From NCBI GenBank assembly GCA_963799315.1, contig CAWCWP010000001.1, positions 1 through 64,000 on the forward strand: a stretch of 64,000 bases of DNA. The letters are read 5' to 3'. The stretch is from Parerythrobacter_A sp963799315. GTDB taxonomy: Bacteria; Pseudomonadota; Alphaproteobacteria; Sphingomonadales; Sphingomonadaceae. Shown here piece by piece: positions 14,854 through 24,882 of the stretch. The notes under the pieces are model-generated. The model had not been told where the DNA came from and did no database searches. It worked only from the letters and a program-made list of their open reading frames with translations. Position 1 is the first letter of the stretch. Each line of letters begins with the position of its first letter. The position numbers and the translations under genes are program-made.

Positions 14854-17335
14854 ATGGTTTTGACGAAGCGTAAAGGGTCGCGCCGGTCTGCGCATATTCT
14901 GGCAACCGGGACGAGCCTGGTTGCAGTGGCAATGCTGTCTGCCTGTGGCGGCGGGGGTGGAGCGACACGTCCGCCACCGGTCAGCCTGCCTGCGCCGGCC
15001 CCGACGCCCACGCCAAGTCCGGCACCCACGCCGACACCCAGCCCTACGCCCACTCCGACACCCACTCCAACTCCAGCACCGACTCCAACCCCTACACCCA
15101 CTCCAACTCCGACACCCACGCCGACATCCGGAGGCACCAATTTCAACACGTCGGAATTCCGGCGTTCGGACGGTCCCGATTTTCACAGCGCCGTCTCGGC
15201 ATGGCGTTCCGGCATCACGGGCGCGGGCGCGACCATCGCCATCATCGATACCGGCATCGACACCGACAGCCCCGAATTTGCCGGACGTCTCCATCCCGAT
15301 TCCCGCGATGTGGCAGGGAACGCGACGGTCGAGGCAGAGGATGACCACGGCACCAATGTCGCACTGATCGCGGCGGCTGCGCGCGACAATACCGGCGTGG
15401 TCGGCATCGCGTACGATGCAACCATCCTCGCCCTGCGCGCCGACCGGCCGGGCACTTGCGCAACGGAAACCGATGCGACGCTCGACGGATGCCTTTTTTC
15501 AGGCAGCGCCATTGCAGAAGGGATCGACCAGGCCGTCAGCAGCGGTGCCCGCGTCGTCAATCTGAGCCTCGGCGGCGGAGGGGCAGGTCGCTCCACGATC
15601 AATGCCATCGAGCGGGCCCGTGAAGCGGGCCTCGTCATCATCGTATCCGCCGGAAACGACGGCGACGTGGACGACGACCCCGATATCGACCCCAACCAGC
15701 CCGACCCATTCGCCGCTGGCATATTGCAGGCGGGCGGCGACAGCGTCATCATCGTCGGATCGGTGGGCGACGACGGCACTATTTCCGGTTTCAGCAACCG
15801 CGCGGGCAATCTTTCGGCCAGCTATCTGACGGCCCGTGGCGAGCGCATCTGCTGCACTTACGAAGATGGCGAGTTGCGCATCACTACGCGCGACGATGGC
15901 AGTCGCTTTGTTACCCTGTTTTCCGGCACCAGTTTCTCTGCGCCGCAGGTGGCTGGTGCGGTCGCCTTGCTGGCACAGGCATTCCCGAACCTGACGGGCG
16001 AGCAAATCGTGGAAATCCTGCTCGACAGCGCACGCGATGCTGGCGACGCAGGGGCCGACGCGATTTACGGGCGGGGCATTCTGGATATTGCACGCGCGCT
16101 GCAACCGGCGGGCGCCACGACATTGGCGGGCAGCACGGTCGCCGTGGCGCTGACTGGGGTTGGCGGCACCGGGTCCGCGCCGATGGGCGGGGCACTGACC
16201 GATGTGCCTCTGGACACTGTCATTACCGACAAATACGGCCGGGCCTACAATTTCGATCTTGGTTCGCGGTTGCGGAGCGGCGCGGTTCGCCAGCGATTGC
16301 ATGGCGCGGTCTCGTCCGGGACGCGGCAGGTAGCGGCGGGCGGTCCGGGCGTTTCGCTCGCCTTCACTATCGACGCATCCGGATCGCGTGAGCTTGCGCC
16401 GCTGAGCCTGTCACCGGATAGCGTGGAACAGGCGCGCGTTCTGGCAGGACGGGTTGCGGCACGCCTCTCGCCGGACACGCAGCTGGCACTGGGCTTCGCC
16501 ACATCCGGCAACAGCCTTACGGCGCAGTTGCAGGGGCGCTCGCAACCCGCGTTCATGGTCGCATCGGACGCGAGCGGCGATACGGGCATGATGAGCCGCA
16601 GCGATGCCGCCGTCGCGGTGCGTCATTCGCTAGGAGCATGGGGCCTGACCGCCAGCGCGAGCGCCGGAAACGCGCTGGTGCAGCAATTTCGGACGGGCAC
16701 GGATTTCGCTATCGACACTACGCGCGACGGGCTGGCCATGCAGACGTTTTCGCTTACTGCAGATCGCAGGTTCGGTGGTCTGGATACGTCGTTGGGCCTG
16801 ACCCTGCTCGATGAAGAGCGCACGATCCTTGGCGCTGCATTCGATACAGGTTTTGGCGCGCGCGGTGCGCGGTCGATGTTCGTCGATGTCACTTGGTCCG
16901 CAAAGCCGTTGGCGCGATGGCGGATAGGCGGCGCGATGCGGTATGGCCGGACCGTCGCGGCGCAAACCGGCGTGGTGGGCGCGGGGTCTTCGTTCGATAC
17001 GGCGGCGTGGTCGTTCGATGTCGATCGCGGCGGCGTATTCCAGCAAGCAGACAGCATCGGATTCCGCCTGTCGCAGCCCTTGCGCGTCGAGAGTGGCGGC
17101 CTGCTGTTCGATCTCCCGATTGCCTATGACTACGCGACGCGAGAGTGCGGTCTACGGCACCCGTGCGCTCCCGCTTTCGCCAGATGGGCGCGAGATGATG
17201 GGCGAATTAGCCTGGCGCGGTACTGTTCTGGGCGGCGATGCGCAGGCCAGTGCCTACGTCCGGCGCGAACCGGGGCATTACCGCAACGCGCAGGACGATG
17301 CGGGCATGGCGTTGCGCTGGTCGCGCACCTTCTAA
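14854..17335 (+). CDS. Subtilisin-type (S8) autotransporter lipoprotein, frameshift near 17138
   Basis: About 826 residues. The signal peptide ends in lipobox LSAC (Cys ~36 before GGGGG), so the protein should be lipidated like NalP/SphB1. A PT/PS repeat linker spans ~50-95. The S8 domain follows with catalytic Asp in IIDTGIDTD (~131), His in DDHGTNVAL (~165) and Ser in SGTSFSAPQVAGA (~360). The C-terminal ~350 residues form an autotransporter beta-barrel ending in Phe (WSRTF). A single extra base in GCGACGCGAGAG (~17136-17142) shifts the last ~65 codons; the length is 3n+1. The start at ATG 14854 follows GAAGAAGGA; an in-frame GTG lies 21 nt upstream. Confidence 0.87.
14995..15128 (+). repeat. 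Pro-Thr codon repeat (PT linker)
   Basis: A stretch of imperfect 6-bp CCNACN units within the autotransporter gene encodes alternating Pro-Thr with a few Ser and Ala. Such repeats can change length by slipped-strand mispairing. Synonymous codon variation (ccg acg / ccc act) lowers perfect-repeat slippage. Confidence 0.9.
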
Positions 17336-17345
17336 GGCGAGTTGG

Positions 17346-18428
17346 TTAGTCGGGCATTCCCGCCGCTATCGCGAACTGGTGCGCGCGTGCCACGAGCGGG
17401 GCGACGCGTTCTGACATCGTCTTGGCGTGGGCGGAAGACGCCGTACCGTCGATGACGCGTTTCTTGATGCCTTGCATGATGCCGGCCAGCCGGAACAGGT
17501 TGTAGGCGAAATACCAGTCCATCGGCGGCACGTCGTAACCGGTCTTGGCGACATAGCGGTCCACCGCTTCGGCTACCGTCGGGATGCCCAGCGCCGTCAG
17601 GTCCAGCCCTTCCAGACCGGCACGGCCATCGGCAGGCTGGAACCAGTTGAGCATGAGATAGGAGAAATCCGCCACCGGATCGCCCAGCGTCGACAGCTCC
17701 CAGTCAAGCACGGCGATCACTTCGGGCGCATCGGCGGCGAAAATCAGATTGTCGAGCCGGTAATCGCCATGCACCACGCTCGATCCCTGTTGCGGCGGAA
17801 TGGTCTCGGGCAACCATTCGATCAGCCGGTCCATCTGCGGCATGGTTTCGGTTTCGGACAGCTTGTACTGCTTGGACCACCGGGCAATCTGCCGCGCGCA
17901 ATAATCCTGTGGCTTGCCAAACTCGCCCAGGCCGATTTCGGCGGGGTCTTTCAGGTGCAGGTCCGCCATCGTGTCGATCATGGCATGGTAGATGGCGCGG
18001 CGTTGTTCCGGAGTGCTGTCGGGCAGCGCGCCGTCCCACAGATTGCGCCCGTCCGCCATGCTCATCACGAAGAACTTGGACCCGATGACGTCCGCATCCT
18101 CGCACAGGGCGAAGGGCTGGGGCACGGGGAAACCGGTGGGGTGCAAGCCTGCCATCGCGCGATACTCCCGGTCCACCGCATGGGCGGAAGGCAGCAGTTT
18201 TCCGAAAGGCTGGCGGCGCAGCACATAGCGGCGGTCTGGCGTATCGATACGATAGGTCGGGTTGGACTGGCCGCCCTTGAACTTGGTCATCGACAACGGC
18301 CCGGCGAACCCGTCGACATTTGCCGCGAACCATTCGGTCAGGACCGTTTCGTCCAGCCTGTCCTTCTCGGGCACCGCGATGGTGCCGACCATTTCCGCCT
18401 GGTAATCGATTGTGTCTTCTCCCGCCAT
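17346..18428 (-). CDS. APH-type phosphotransferase, ACAD10/11 N-terminal-domain-like
   Basis: A 360-residue kinase-fold protein. The conserved blocks are SMTKFKGGQSNPTYRI with the small-lobe Gly loop (~43-60), YVLRRQPFGKLLPSAH with the phosphate-binding Lys, VHGDYRLDNLIF (Brenner catalytic loop HGDxxxxN, ~225) and AVLDWELSTLGDP (metal-binding Asp, ~248). This is the family fused to acyl-CoA dehydrogenase in human ACAD10/ACAD11, proposed to phosphorylate 4-hydroxyacyl-CoA. The context agrees: its ATG overlaps the stop of the upstream alcohol dehydrogenase by one base and an acyl-CoA dehydrogenase precedes that. The substrate is inferred from family and neighbours. Confidence 0.86.
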   Translation of the reverse strand: MAGEDTIDYQAEMVGTIAVPEKDRLDETVLTEWFAANVDGFAGPLSMTKFKGGQSNPTYRIDTPDRRYVLRRQPFGKLLPSAHAVDREYRAMAGLHPTGFPVPQPFALCEDADVIGSKFFVMSMADGRNLWDGALPDSTPEQRRAIYHAMIDTMADLHLKDPAEIGLGEFGKPQDYCARQIARWSKQYKLSETETMPQMDRLIEWLPETIPPQQGSSVVHGDYRLDNLIFAADAPEVIAVLDWELSTLGDPVADFSYLMLNWFQPADGRAGLEGLDLTALGIPTVAEAVDRYVAKTGYDVPPMDWYFAYNLFRLAGIMQGIKKRVIDGTASSAHAKTMSERVAPLVARAHQFAIAAGMPD

Positions 18429-19513
18429 CAGTCGAACATCACCACACTGCGCGCAGCGTGTCCTTCACGCAGCTTGTCGAACCCGGCATTGACCTCGTCC
18501 AGCCCGATGCGTTCGGCAATAATCGTATCGAGGTCGAGCAAGCCGCGCAGGTAGAAATCGACGAGGCGCGGCAAGTCGACCGGGAAGTGGTTGAAGCCCA
18601 TGATCGCACCTTGCAGCTTCTTGCCGCCGAGCAGATCCATCGCGCCCAAACCGACCTTGCAGTCCAGCGGCATCATGCCCAGCACGATAGCGGTGCCGCC
18701 GCGCCGGAGCAGCTTGACTGCCATGTCCGCGCTGGCTTGCCGCCCGACCGCCTCGATGGCGTAATGCACGCCGCCGCCGGTCAGCGCGACGATCTCTTTC
18801 GCCACGCCTTCCGCCGTCGGATCGAAGCTGTGCGTTGCGCCCAGCGTTTCGGCCAGCGCGCGTTTTTCCGGCAGCGGGTCGAGCGCAATGACCTTGCCCG
18901 CACCCGCAATCCTTGCCGCATTGACCGTCGCCAGCCCGACCCCGCCGCAACCGACCACCGCTACGGTCTCGCCCGGCACGATCTTTGCCGCGTTGAACAC
19001 CGCGCCTGCACCCGTTGTCACCGCGCACCCCAGGATCGCGGCGCGGTCCAGCGGCATGTCCTTGTCGATGGCGACGCAGGCGTTTTCGTGGATGAGCATC
19101 TGTTCGGACAGCGCCGACAGGTTCAGCAGTTGCTGCATCGCTTGCCCGTCACGGGACAGGCGGGGGGCGGCATCCTTCGGCCTGCGGGTTGCGCCGCCAA
19201 GGCACAACGCCATGTGCCCGGTGACGCAGAACTCGCACTGGCCGCAGAACGCGGAAAGGCAGGTGACGACGTGATCGCCCGGCTTCACCGAACCCACTTC
19301 ACTGCCGACAGCGCGCACCACGCCTGCCGCCTCGTGACCGGGCACAAGGGGCAGGGCGTGGGGATAGGCACCGTCGATGAAGTGCAGGTCCGAATGGCAC
19401 AGTCCGCACGCGCGCGTGTCGATCAGCACTTCGTGCGGCATCGGATCGGCCAGCGCAATATCCGCGATGACCAGCGGTTCACCCGGCGCTTCCAGAATGG
19501 CAGCTTTCGTCAT
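18428..19513 (-). CDS. Zinc-dependent alcohol dehydrogenase (class III-like MDR)
   Basis: A 361-residue MDR enzyme. Catalytic Zn ligands are ACGLCHSDLHFIDG (~36-49) and GHEAAG (~60). The structural Zn cluster is CGQCEFCVTGHMALC (~90-104). The NAD motif GCGGVGLA is at ~190, followed by the adenine-binding Asp (ALDPLPEK). The second zinc-ligand Cys lies in ILGCAVTTG. The pattern is close to class III / Zn-type alcohol dehydrogenases with broad substrates. The gene sits between an acyl-CoA dehydrogenase and the ACAD10/11-type kinase and is probably co-transcribed, suggesting oxidation of a long-chain or terpenoid alcohol; the substrate is unknown. Confidence 0.87.
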   Translation of the reverse strand: MTKAAILEAPGEPLVIADIALADPMPHEVLIDTRACGLCHSDLHFIDGAYPHALPLVPGHEAAGVVRAVGSEVGSVKPGDHVVTCLSAFCGQCEFCVTGHMALCLGGATRRPKDAAPRLSRDGQAMQQLLNLSALSEQMLIHENACVAIDKDMPLDRAAILGCAVTTGAGAVFNAAKIVPGETVAVVGCGGVGLATVNAARIAGAGKVIALDPLPEKRALAETLGATHSFDPTAEGVAKEIVALTGGGVHYAIEAVGRQASADMAVKLLRRGGTAIVLGMMPLDCKVGLGAMDLLGGKKLQGAIMGFNHFPVDLPRLVDFYLRGLLDLDTIIAERIGLDEVNAGFDKLREGHAARSVVMFD

Positions 19514-19525
19514 CGTATCGTCTGC

Positions 19526-20848
19526 TTATGCAGCACTGGCACTTGCCGCCGCGCCACCCGCGCTCGCCGAATTGCCCTGACCCTTCAGCGCGTTCGCCGT
19601 GTCGTCCGGCATGGGCGCATGGCGGGCGAACTCGATGCGGGCGATGGAGCGCGCATGGACCTCGTCCGGACCGTCCGCCAGCCGCAGTGTGCGCTGGTGG
19701 GCGTAGGCTTGTGCCAGACCGTAATCGTTGGACACGCCGCCGCCGCCATGGGCCTGGATTGCGTCGTCGATGATGCTCAACGCCATGTTCGGCGCCTGCA
19801 CCTTGATCATGGCGATTTCCTGTTTGGCGGACTTGTTGCCCACCTTGTCCATCATGTCGGCGGCTTTCAGGCACAGCAGGCGCGTCATGTCGATGTCGAT
19901 ACGGGCGCGCGCAACGCGTTCTTCCCAGACCGAATGCTTGTAAATGGGCTTGCCGAACGCTTCGCGCGATTGCAGGCGGCTGCACATCTTTGCCAGCGCT
20001 TCCTCGGCCACGCCGATGGTCCGCATGCAGTGATGGATGCGGCCCGGCCCGAGGCGGCCCTGCGCGATTTCGAACCCGCGCCCTTCGCCCAGCAGCAGGT
20101 TGGTGGCGGGCACGCGCACATCGGTCATCTCGACTTCCATATGGCCGTGCGGCGCATCGTCGTAACCGAATACGGGCAGGTGCCGGATGATATTTACGCC
20201 CTTCGCTTCGATCGGCATCAGGATCATGGATTGCTGCTGGTGCCGGTTGGCCTCCGGATCGGTCTTGCCCATGACAATGGCGACCTTGCAGCGCGGATCG
20301 CCCAAGCCGCTTGACCACCATTTGCGGCCGTTGATGACGTATTCGTCGCCGTCGCGCTCGATACGGGTTTCGATATTCGTCGCGTCGGAACTGGCGACGA
20401 AGGGTTCGGTCATCAGGAAGGCGCTGCGAATGTCCCCGTTCATCAGCGGCGTCAGCCACTCGTCCTTCTGCGCGCGGGTGCCATAGCGGTGGAACACTTC
20501 CATGTTGCCGGTGTCGGGCGCGGAGCAATTGAACACTTCGCTGGCCCAGCCGATGCGGCCCATTTCCTCGGCGCACAGCGCATATTCGAGATTGGTCAGG
20601 CCCGGTCCTTCGAACTCATACGTGTCGTCGACATGGCTCAGCTGTCCGCGGGGCGGCATGAACAGGTTCCAGACGCCGGCATCCTTGGCCTTGGCTTTCT
20701 GGTCCTCGATAACCTGCAACACTTTCCAGCGTTCGCCCTCGGCGTCCTGCTTCGCATAGGTGTCGAGATTGGGACGGACGTTGGCTTCGATGAAGTCGCG
20801 CACGCGGTCGCGCCAATGGGTCTGCCGGTCGGTGGGTTCGAAATCCAT
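19526..20848 (-). CDS. Acyl-CoA dehydrogenase (ACAD10/11-like)
   Basis: A 440-residue flavoprotein of the acyl-CoA dehydrogenase superfamily. Motifs: an N-terminal helical domain (MDFEPTDRQTHWRDRVRDFI), FLMTEPFVASSDATNI in the FAD-binding strand region (~150), INGRKWWSSGLGDPRCKVAI, GPGRIHHCMRTIGVAEEAL at the helix start of the C-terminal domain, and QAHGGGGVSNDYGLAQ near residue 380, with an R-binding loop LADGPDEVHARSIA. It is typical of the ACAD10/11 branch, whose members pair with the APH-type kinase encoded two genes downstream. The tail is alanine/serine rich. It is first in the three-gene minus-strand unit. Confidence 0.92.
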   Translation of the reverse strand: MDFEPTDRQTHWRDRVRDFIEANVRPNLDTYAKQDAEGERWKVLQVIEDQKAKAKDAGVWNLFMPPRGQLSHVDDTYEFEGPGLTNLEYALCAEEMGRIGWASEVFNCSAPDTGNMEVFHRYGTRAQKDEWLTPLMNGDIRSAFLMTEPFVASSDATNIETRIERDGDEYVINGRKWWSSGLGDPRCKVAIVMGKTDPEANRHQQQSMILMPIEAKGVNIIRHLPVFGYDDAPHGHMEVEMTDVRVPATNLLLGEGRGFEIAQGRLGPGRIHHCMRTIGVAEEALAKMCSRLQSREAFGKPIYKHSVWEERVARARIDIDMTRLLCLKAADMMDKVGNKSAKQEIAMIKVQAPNMALSIIDDAIQAHGGGGVSNDYGLAQAYAHQRTLRLADGPDEVHARSIARIEFARHAPMPDDTANALKGQGNSASAGGAAASASAA

Positions 20849-20905
20849 GGTGCCTCTTCCTCTTCAAAATAAATGCGTTGTCATGTCCGTTGCACGCTTG
20901 GACGC

Positions 20906-22345
20906 TCAGGCCAAGGGTTCAGGTTTCTCGATCGGCGGAACACCGGGTGCCGAACCACGTCGCGCCAGCCGCGCCTCGTGCTGTTCGCGCGTGATGGGAA
21001 ACCGGCCCAGCCAAAACGCCGCGATGCCCGCCAGTACGACGGCGAAGGCCAGATACAGCAGCACGATCGTCCGCACTGCATCCGCGCCGACATCGGCCTG
21101 CGCCGTGCCTGGTGCGATTCCCGCCTGCCCGACGATGAAACTGGTCAGCAGGATACCGCCGCCGGTCGCGCATTTCTGCACCAGCCAGTTGCCTGAAAAG
21201 AACGTTCCCTCTGCGCGCTTGCCGGTGCGTTCCTCATACGCCTCGACGATTTCCGCCACCATCGATGTCGCGGAAATCAGCGCGATGACGCTGGCGGTGT
21301 TGGCGAAGAAATAGGAGACGTAGATCGCCGCAGTGCTGGCAAGCGTTCCGGGTGTGGGCCACGCATCTGCGAGATACAGGACATAGGGGATGAAATAGAA
21401 CAGTGCGCCCAGCAAGGCGGCGCGCCAGGCCGTGCCGGGCTTGCCCCAGCGCGCGTGCAGCGGCGCGACCAGCACGAACATGGCCACGACGGATGAGAAC
21501 AGTACGGCGGGATAGAACTGGAACGCGGTGTCGTTGAACTGCCAGACATAGAGGTTGACATATTGCGTGATGGAAAAGGTCATCCCCTGCGCGACATAGG
21601 CGGCGAGGCCTCCAAGCGCGAAAATGATGAAAGCCCGTTCCCGAAATGCGTCGAATATCTCGGCAAATGCGCCTGTCAGCGAAAAGGGCGGCGGGCGCTG
21701 CGCCGGTAGATGCGCGACCAGCCGGTGCTGCAAAGCCGCCGATCCCATCACCGATATCGCCATGAATATCGCACCGAACAAGCCGTACATCGCATAGCCT
21801 TCACGCTGCAATTGCGCCTCCGGCGTGGGCAGGAAGACGCTGAACGCCAGTACCATCATCGCCAGCCCGCCCAGCCAGCCGGCCAGAAAGCGGAACCGGA
21901 ACAGCGTGGTGCGCTCGTCGTAATCCTCGGTAATTTCCGCGACCAGAGACTGCGATGGAACTTCACAGGCTGACAACAGGAACCGCACCCCGACCGCAAT
22001 CGCCAGGATGTCCCAGAACCCCGGCGTGCCGGAAAAGGGCGGCGACCACAGCAGCGTCCACAAGACCGCAAGCGGGATCGGCGCAATATACAGCCACGGA
22101 AGGCGCCGCCCCCATTTCGTGTAGGTCCGGTCTGACAGATGCCCCAGCAGCGGGTCAATCAGCGCATCGACGACCAGCGCCGTCGCCAGCGCAGCACCCA
22201 CGATGGCGGCATCGACGCCCAGCACGAGGTTGTAGAACGGCAGCAGGAAAAACGAAAACCCGCCGTCCTTGATACCGAATGCAACGGCCCCCGACCCATG
22301 CGCCATGCGCAGGCCCAGCGGTAGCTTTCCGGTTGTGAAGGCCAC
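20906..22345 (-). CDS. MFS transporter, GPH (glycoside-pentoside-hexuronide) type
   Basis: About 479 residues with twelve hydrophobic segments. The start GTG 22345 is chosen for AAGGGGAG 7 nt upstream; a further ATG extends 21 codons without a site. GPH-family marks are GSGAVAFGIKDGGFSFFLLPFYNLVLG in the first helix and the loop DPLLGHLSDRTYTKWGRRLPWL (the conserved DxxxG.xSDrt...GRR-type motif after helix 2), with a second-half EAYEERTGKRAEGTFF. GPH proteins are cation symporters for sugars or related solutes; in sphingomonads many sit in catabolic clusters for other compounds. Its place between oppositely oriented acyl-CoA dehydrogenase genes suggests uptake of the substrate of this pathway (inference). 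Confidence 0.85.
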   Translation of the reverse strand: MAFTTGKLPLGLRMAHGSGAVAFGIKDGGFSFFLLPFYNLVLGVDAAIVGAALATALVVDALIDPLLGHLSDRTYTKWGRRLPWLYIAPIPLAVLWTLLWSPPFSGTPGFWDILAIAVGVRFLLSACEVPSQSLVAEITEDYDERTTLFRFRFLAGWLGGLAMMVLAFSVFLPTPEAQLQREGYAMYGLFGAIFMAISVMGSAALQHRLVAHLPAQRPPPFSLTGAFAEIFDAFRERAFIIFALGGLAAYVAQGMTFSITQYVNLYVWQFNDTAFQFYPAVLFSSVVAMFVLVAPLHARWGKPGTAWRAALLGALFYFIPYVLYLADAWPTPGTLASTAAIYVSYFFANTASVIALISATSMVAEIVEAYEERTGKRAEGTFFSGNWLVQKCATGGGILLTSFIVGQAGIAPGTAQADVGADAVRTIVLLYLAFAVVLAGIAAFWLGRFPITREQHEARLARRGSAPGVPPIEKPEPLA

Positions 22346-22523
22346 GCAATTCTCCCCTTCGCGTAAGGCGTTGCAGGGTAGCCGTGCCTTGCCCTGCGTC
22401 AAACGCAAACTCGTTGCCGCTACGGCATCGCCGGTGTGCCACGGCCCGTCTGCTTTACGCTTGCGTCAAGCGTCTGCCTGCCGCACATTCATCGGCAACA
22501 AACATACTCAGGAGAGCGAACCG

Positions 22524-23688
22524 ATGACCGATATCGATACCTTCCGCACCGAAACCCGCGCGTGGCTGGAAGCCAACTGCCCGCCCGAAATGCGCGAGCC
22601 GGTGCGTGACGAGGAAGACGTCTATTGGGGCGGCCGCAACGCGACGTTCAAGAGCGATGCGCAAAAAGCCTGGTTCGAAACATGCGTGGCCAAGGGCTAC
22701 ACCGTTCCCGCATGGCCGAAGGCCTATGGTGGCGCGGGCCTGTCCGCCGCCGAAGCCAAGGTGCTGCGGCAGGAAATGGCGGCGATCAATGCCCGCTCGC
22801 CCCTCAGTAGCTTCGGCATCTGGATGCTTGGCCCCGCGCTGCTGAAGTTCGGCACCGAAGAGCAAAAGGTCCATTACCTAGGCGAAATTGCGCGCGGGGA
22901 AATCCGCTGGTGCCAAGGCTATTCCGAACCGGGCAGCGGGTCCGACCTCGTTTCGATGCAGACCTTCGGCGAAGATGCGGGCGACCATTGGGTCGTCAAC
23001 GGCCAGAAGATCTGGACCAGCTACGCCGACGAGGCAGACTGGATATTCTGCCTGGTGCGCACCGACAAGGCGGACAAGTACAAGGGCATCACCTTCATGC
23101 TGTTCGACATGGCGAGCGAGGGGGTGAGCACCAAGCCGATCCTGCTGATCAGCGGCAATAGCCCGTTTTGCGAAACATTTTTCGATGACGTGAAAGTCCC
23201 CAAAGACCAGTTCGTGGGTGAGATCAATCGCGGCTGGGACGTGGCGAAATATTTGCTCGGTCACGAACGCGAGATGATTTCCGGTGCCGAGGGCGGCGAC
23301 CGGACCAGCGCCATCGGGGCAGCGATGCTGCAGGCACGCCGGAGAGCTCGATCCGATCTTGCGCGCCGACCTCGCGGCGTTCGATGTCGATGCGCTGGCC
23401 TATGGCGCGATGGGCGAGAAGTTCCTCGACGAGATCAAGGTCGGCAAGGCGCATCCGGCGCAGCCCAACATGATGAAATATGTCGGCACCGAGCTGAACA
23501 AGCGCCGCCACGAATTGATGATGAGCGCAGGCGGTTCGCGCAGCCTGGAATGGGACAGCGAGGATACCGGCGGCGGCAAGGCCCCGCGCGGCTGGCTGCG
23601 CACCAAGGCCAACAGTATCGAGGGCGGCACCAGCGAAGTCATGCTGAACGTCATCAGCAAGCGCATCTTGGAACTGCCGGGCGGGTAA
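22524..23688 (+). CDS. Acyl-CoA dehydrogenase, large partner (frameshift near 23336)
   Basis: About 387 residues. It has the canonical ACAD pattern: CQGYSEPGSGSDLVSM (flavin/substrate strand), WVVNGQKIWTSYADEADW, ILLISGNSPFCETFFDDVKVP, and the C-terminal IEGGTSEVMLNVISKRIL loop. One surplus base in GGCACGCCGGAG (23333-23340) splits the gene; the length is 3n+1. It lies 54 nt upstream of a second ACAD with weak motifs, the arrangement of heteromeric ACADs acting on bulky CoA esters (for example FadE26-FadE27 type). The start ATG 22524 has AGGAGAG 7 nt ahead. The exact substrate is unknown. Confidence 0.88.
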
Positions 23689-23742
23689 ACGTCAAAAACC
23701 TTTGCAATTACAACGCGGCGCAAGTCCGCGCACGGAGAGATC

Positions 23743-24882
23743 ATGCCACTTTATCACGACGACGATCAGGCCATGCTGGCCGAGACCGCCAGCGGTTTCA
23801 TGGCCGAAGAAGGCAGCATCGCGAAACAGCTGCGCCACTGGCGCGACCGCGATTGCAAGGACGGCTTCGGCCACGGCCTGTGGGAGCAGTTCGCGGAGCT
23901 TGGTCTCAACGGCATCCTTGTCGGCGAGGACGATGGCGGGCTGGGCATGGGCCATGTCGAGGCGGGCATCGTTCTGGAAGAAATCGGCCGCAACCTGACG
24001 CCGTCGCCGTTTCTGACCACATCGGTGCTGGCCACGACTGCTTTGAAGCACGGCAGCGCGGAACTGCGCGAACGCTATCTGCCCGGTGTGGTCGAGGGCA
24101 AGTCGGTCTATGCCGTCGCAATCGACGAAGGTGCGAAGCATCGTCCGGAACGCATCGCCACCAAGGCCGAGAAGTCGGGCAATGGCTTCAAGCTGTCGGG
24201 CAAGAAGGACTTCGTCCTGCAAGGCGCCAGCGCCGACATGCTGGTGGTCGCCGCGCGCACCTCCGGGTCGGACAGCGACGCCGAGGGCATCACCCTGTTC
24301 GCCGTGCCCAAGGACGCAAACGGCATGAGCCATGACAGCGTCCGGCTGGTGGACAGCTCGATGGCGACGCACACCACCTTCGACGGGGTGGAGCTGGATG
24401 GCGACGCGGTCATCGGCGAAGTCGATGGCGGGCGCGAGATCCTGAACGCGATGCTAAACGCAGGCCGCATCGGCGCGGCGGCGGAGGGTGTCGGCGTGGC
24501 ACGCGGGGCGATGGACATGACCGTCGACTACCTCAAGCAGCGCAAGCAGTTCGGCAAGTTGATCGGCGAATTCCAGGCATTGCAGCACCGCGCCGCGCAC
24601 CTTTATTCCGAAGTCGAAATTGCCCGCGCCGTAACCATTAAAGCCCAGCAGCTGCTCGATGCGGACAGCGACAAGGCCGAGCTGATGGTCTCTGTCGCCA
24701 AGGCCAAGGTCGCCACCGCAGCGGGTCTCGCCGTCAAGGAAGGCGTCCAGATGCATGGCGGCATCGGCATGACCGACGAATACGACATCGGCCTTTATAT
24801 GAAACGCGACCGCGCGTTGCAGGAATTCCTCGGCGACGCCTATTACCATACCGAGCGCGTGGCGCAGTTGCAGGGGTATTAG
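23743..24882 (+). CDS. Acyl-CoA dehydrogenase, small or partner subunit
   Basis: A 379-residue ACAD with a complete three-domain layout: helical N-terminus, beta domain and C-terminal helices (MHGGIGMTDEYDIGLYMKRD near the end). In place of the usual EPxxGSD segment it has YAVAIDEGAKHRPERIATKA, so the canonical flavin/substrate motif is degenerate. This is typical of the non-catalytic or complementary subunit in heterotetrameric ACADs. It follows the 22524 gene closely and precedes an SDR, so the three probably form one catabolic operon. The ACAD family is sure; the heteromeric reading is inference. Confidence 0.88.
   Translation: MPLYHDDDQAMLAETASGFMAEEGSIAKQLRHWRDRDCKDGFGHGLWEQFAELGLNGILVGEDDGGLGMGHVEAGIVLEEIGRNLTPSPFLTTSVLATTALKHGSAELRERYLPGVVEGKSVYAVAIDEGAKHRPERIATKAEKSGNGFKLSGKKDFVLQGASADMLVVAARTSGSDSDAEGITLFAVPKDANGMSHDSVRLVDSSMATHTTFDGVELDGDAVIGEVDGGREILNAMLNAGRIGAAAEGVGVARGAMDMTVDYLKQRKQFGKLIGEFQALQHRAAHLYSEVEIARAVTIKAQQLLDADSDKAELMVSVAKAKVATAAGLAVKEGVQMHGGIGMTDEYDIGLYMKRDRALQEFLGDAYYHTERVAQLQGY

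Noticed and set aside
14995..15128. CCNACN repeats considered as a CRISPR or minisatellite locus
   Set aside because: They lie inside the autotransporter frame and encode a Pro-Thr linker; there are no spacers or leader.
18320..20314. 664-residue plus-strand ORF opposite the alcohol and acyl-CoA dehydrogenase genes
   Set aside because: It is His/Arg-rich shadow sequence of two certain minus-strand enzymes, with no start signal or domain.
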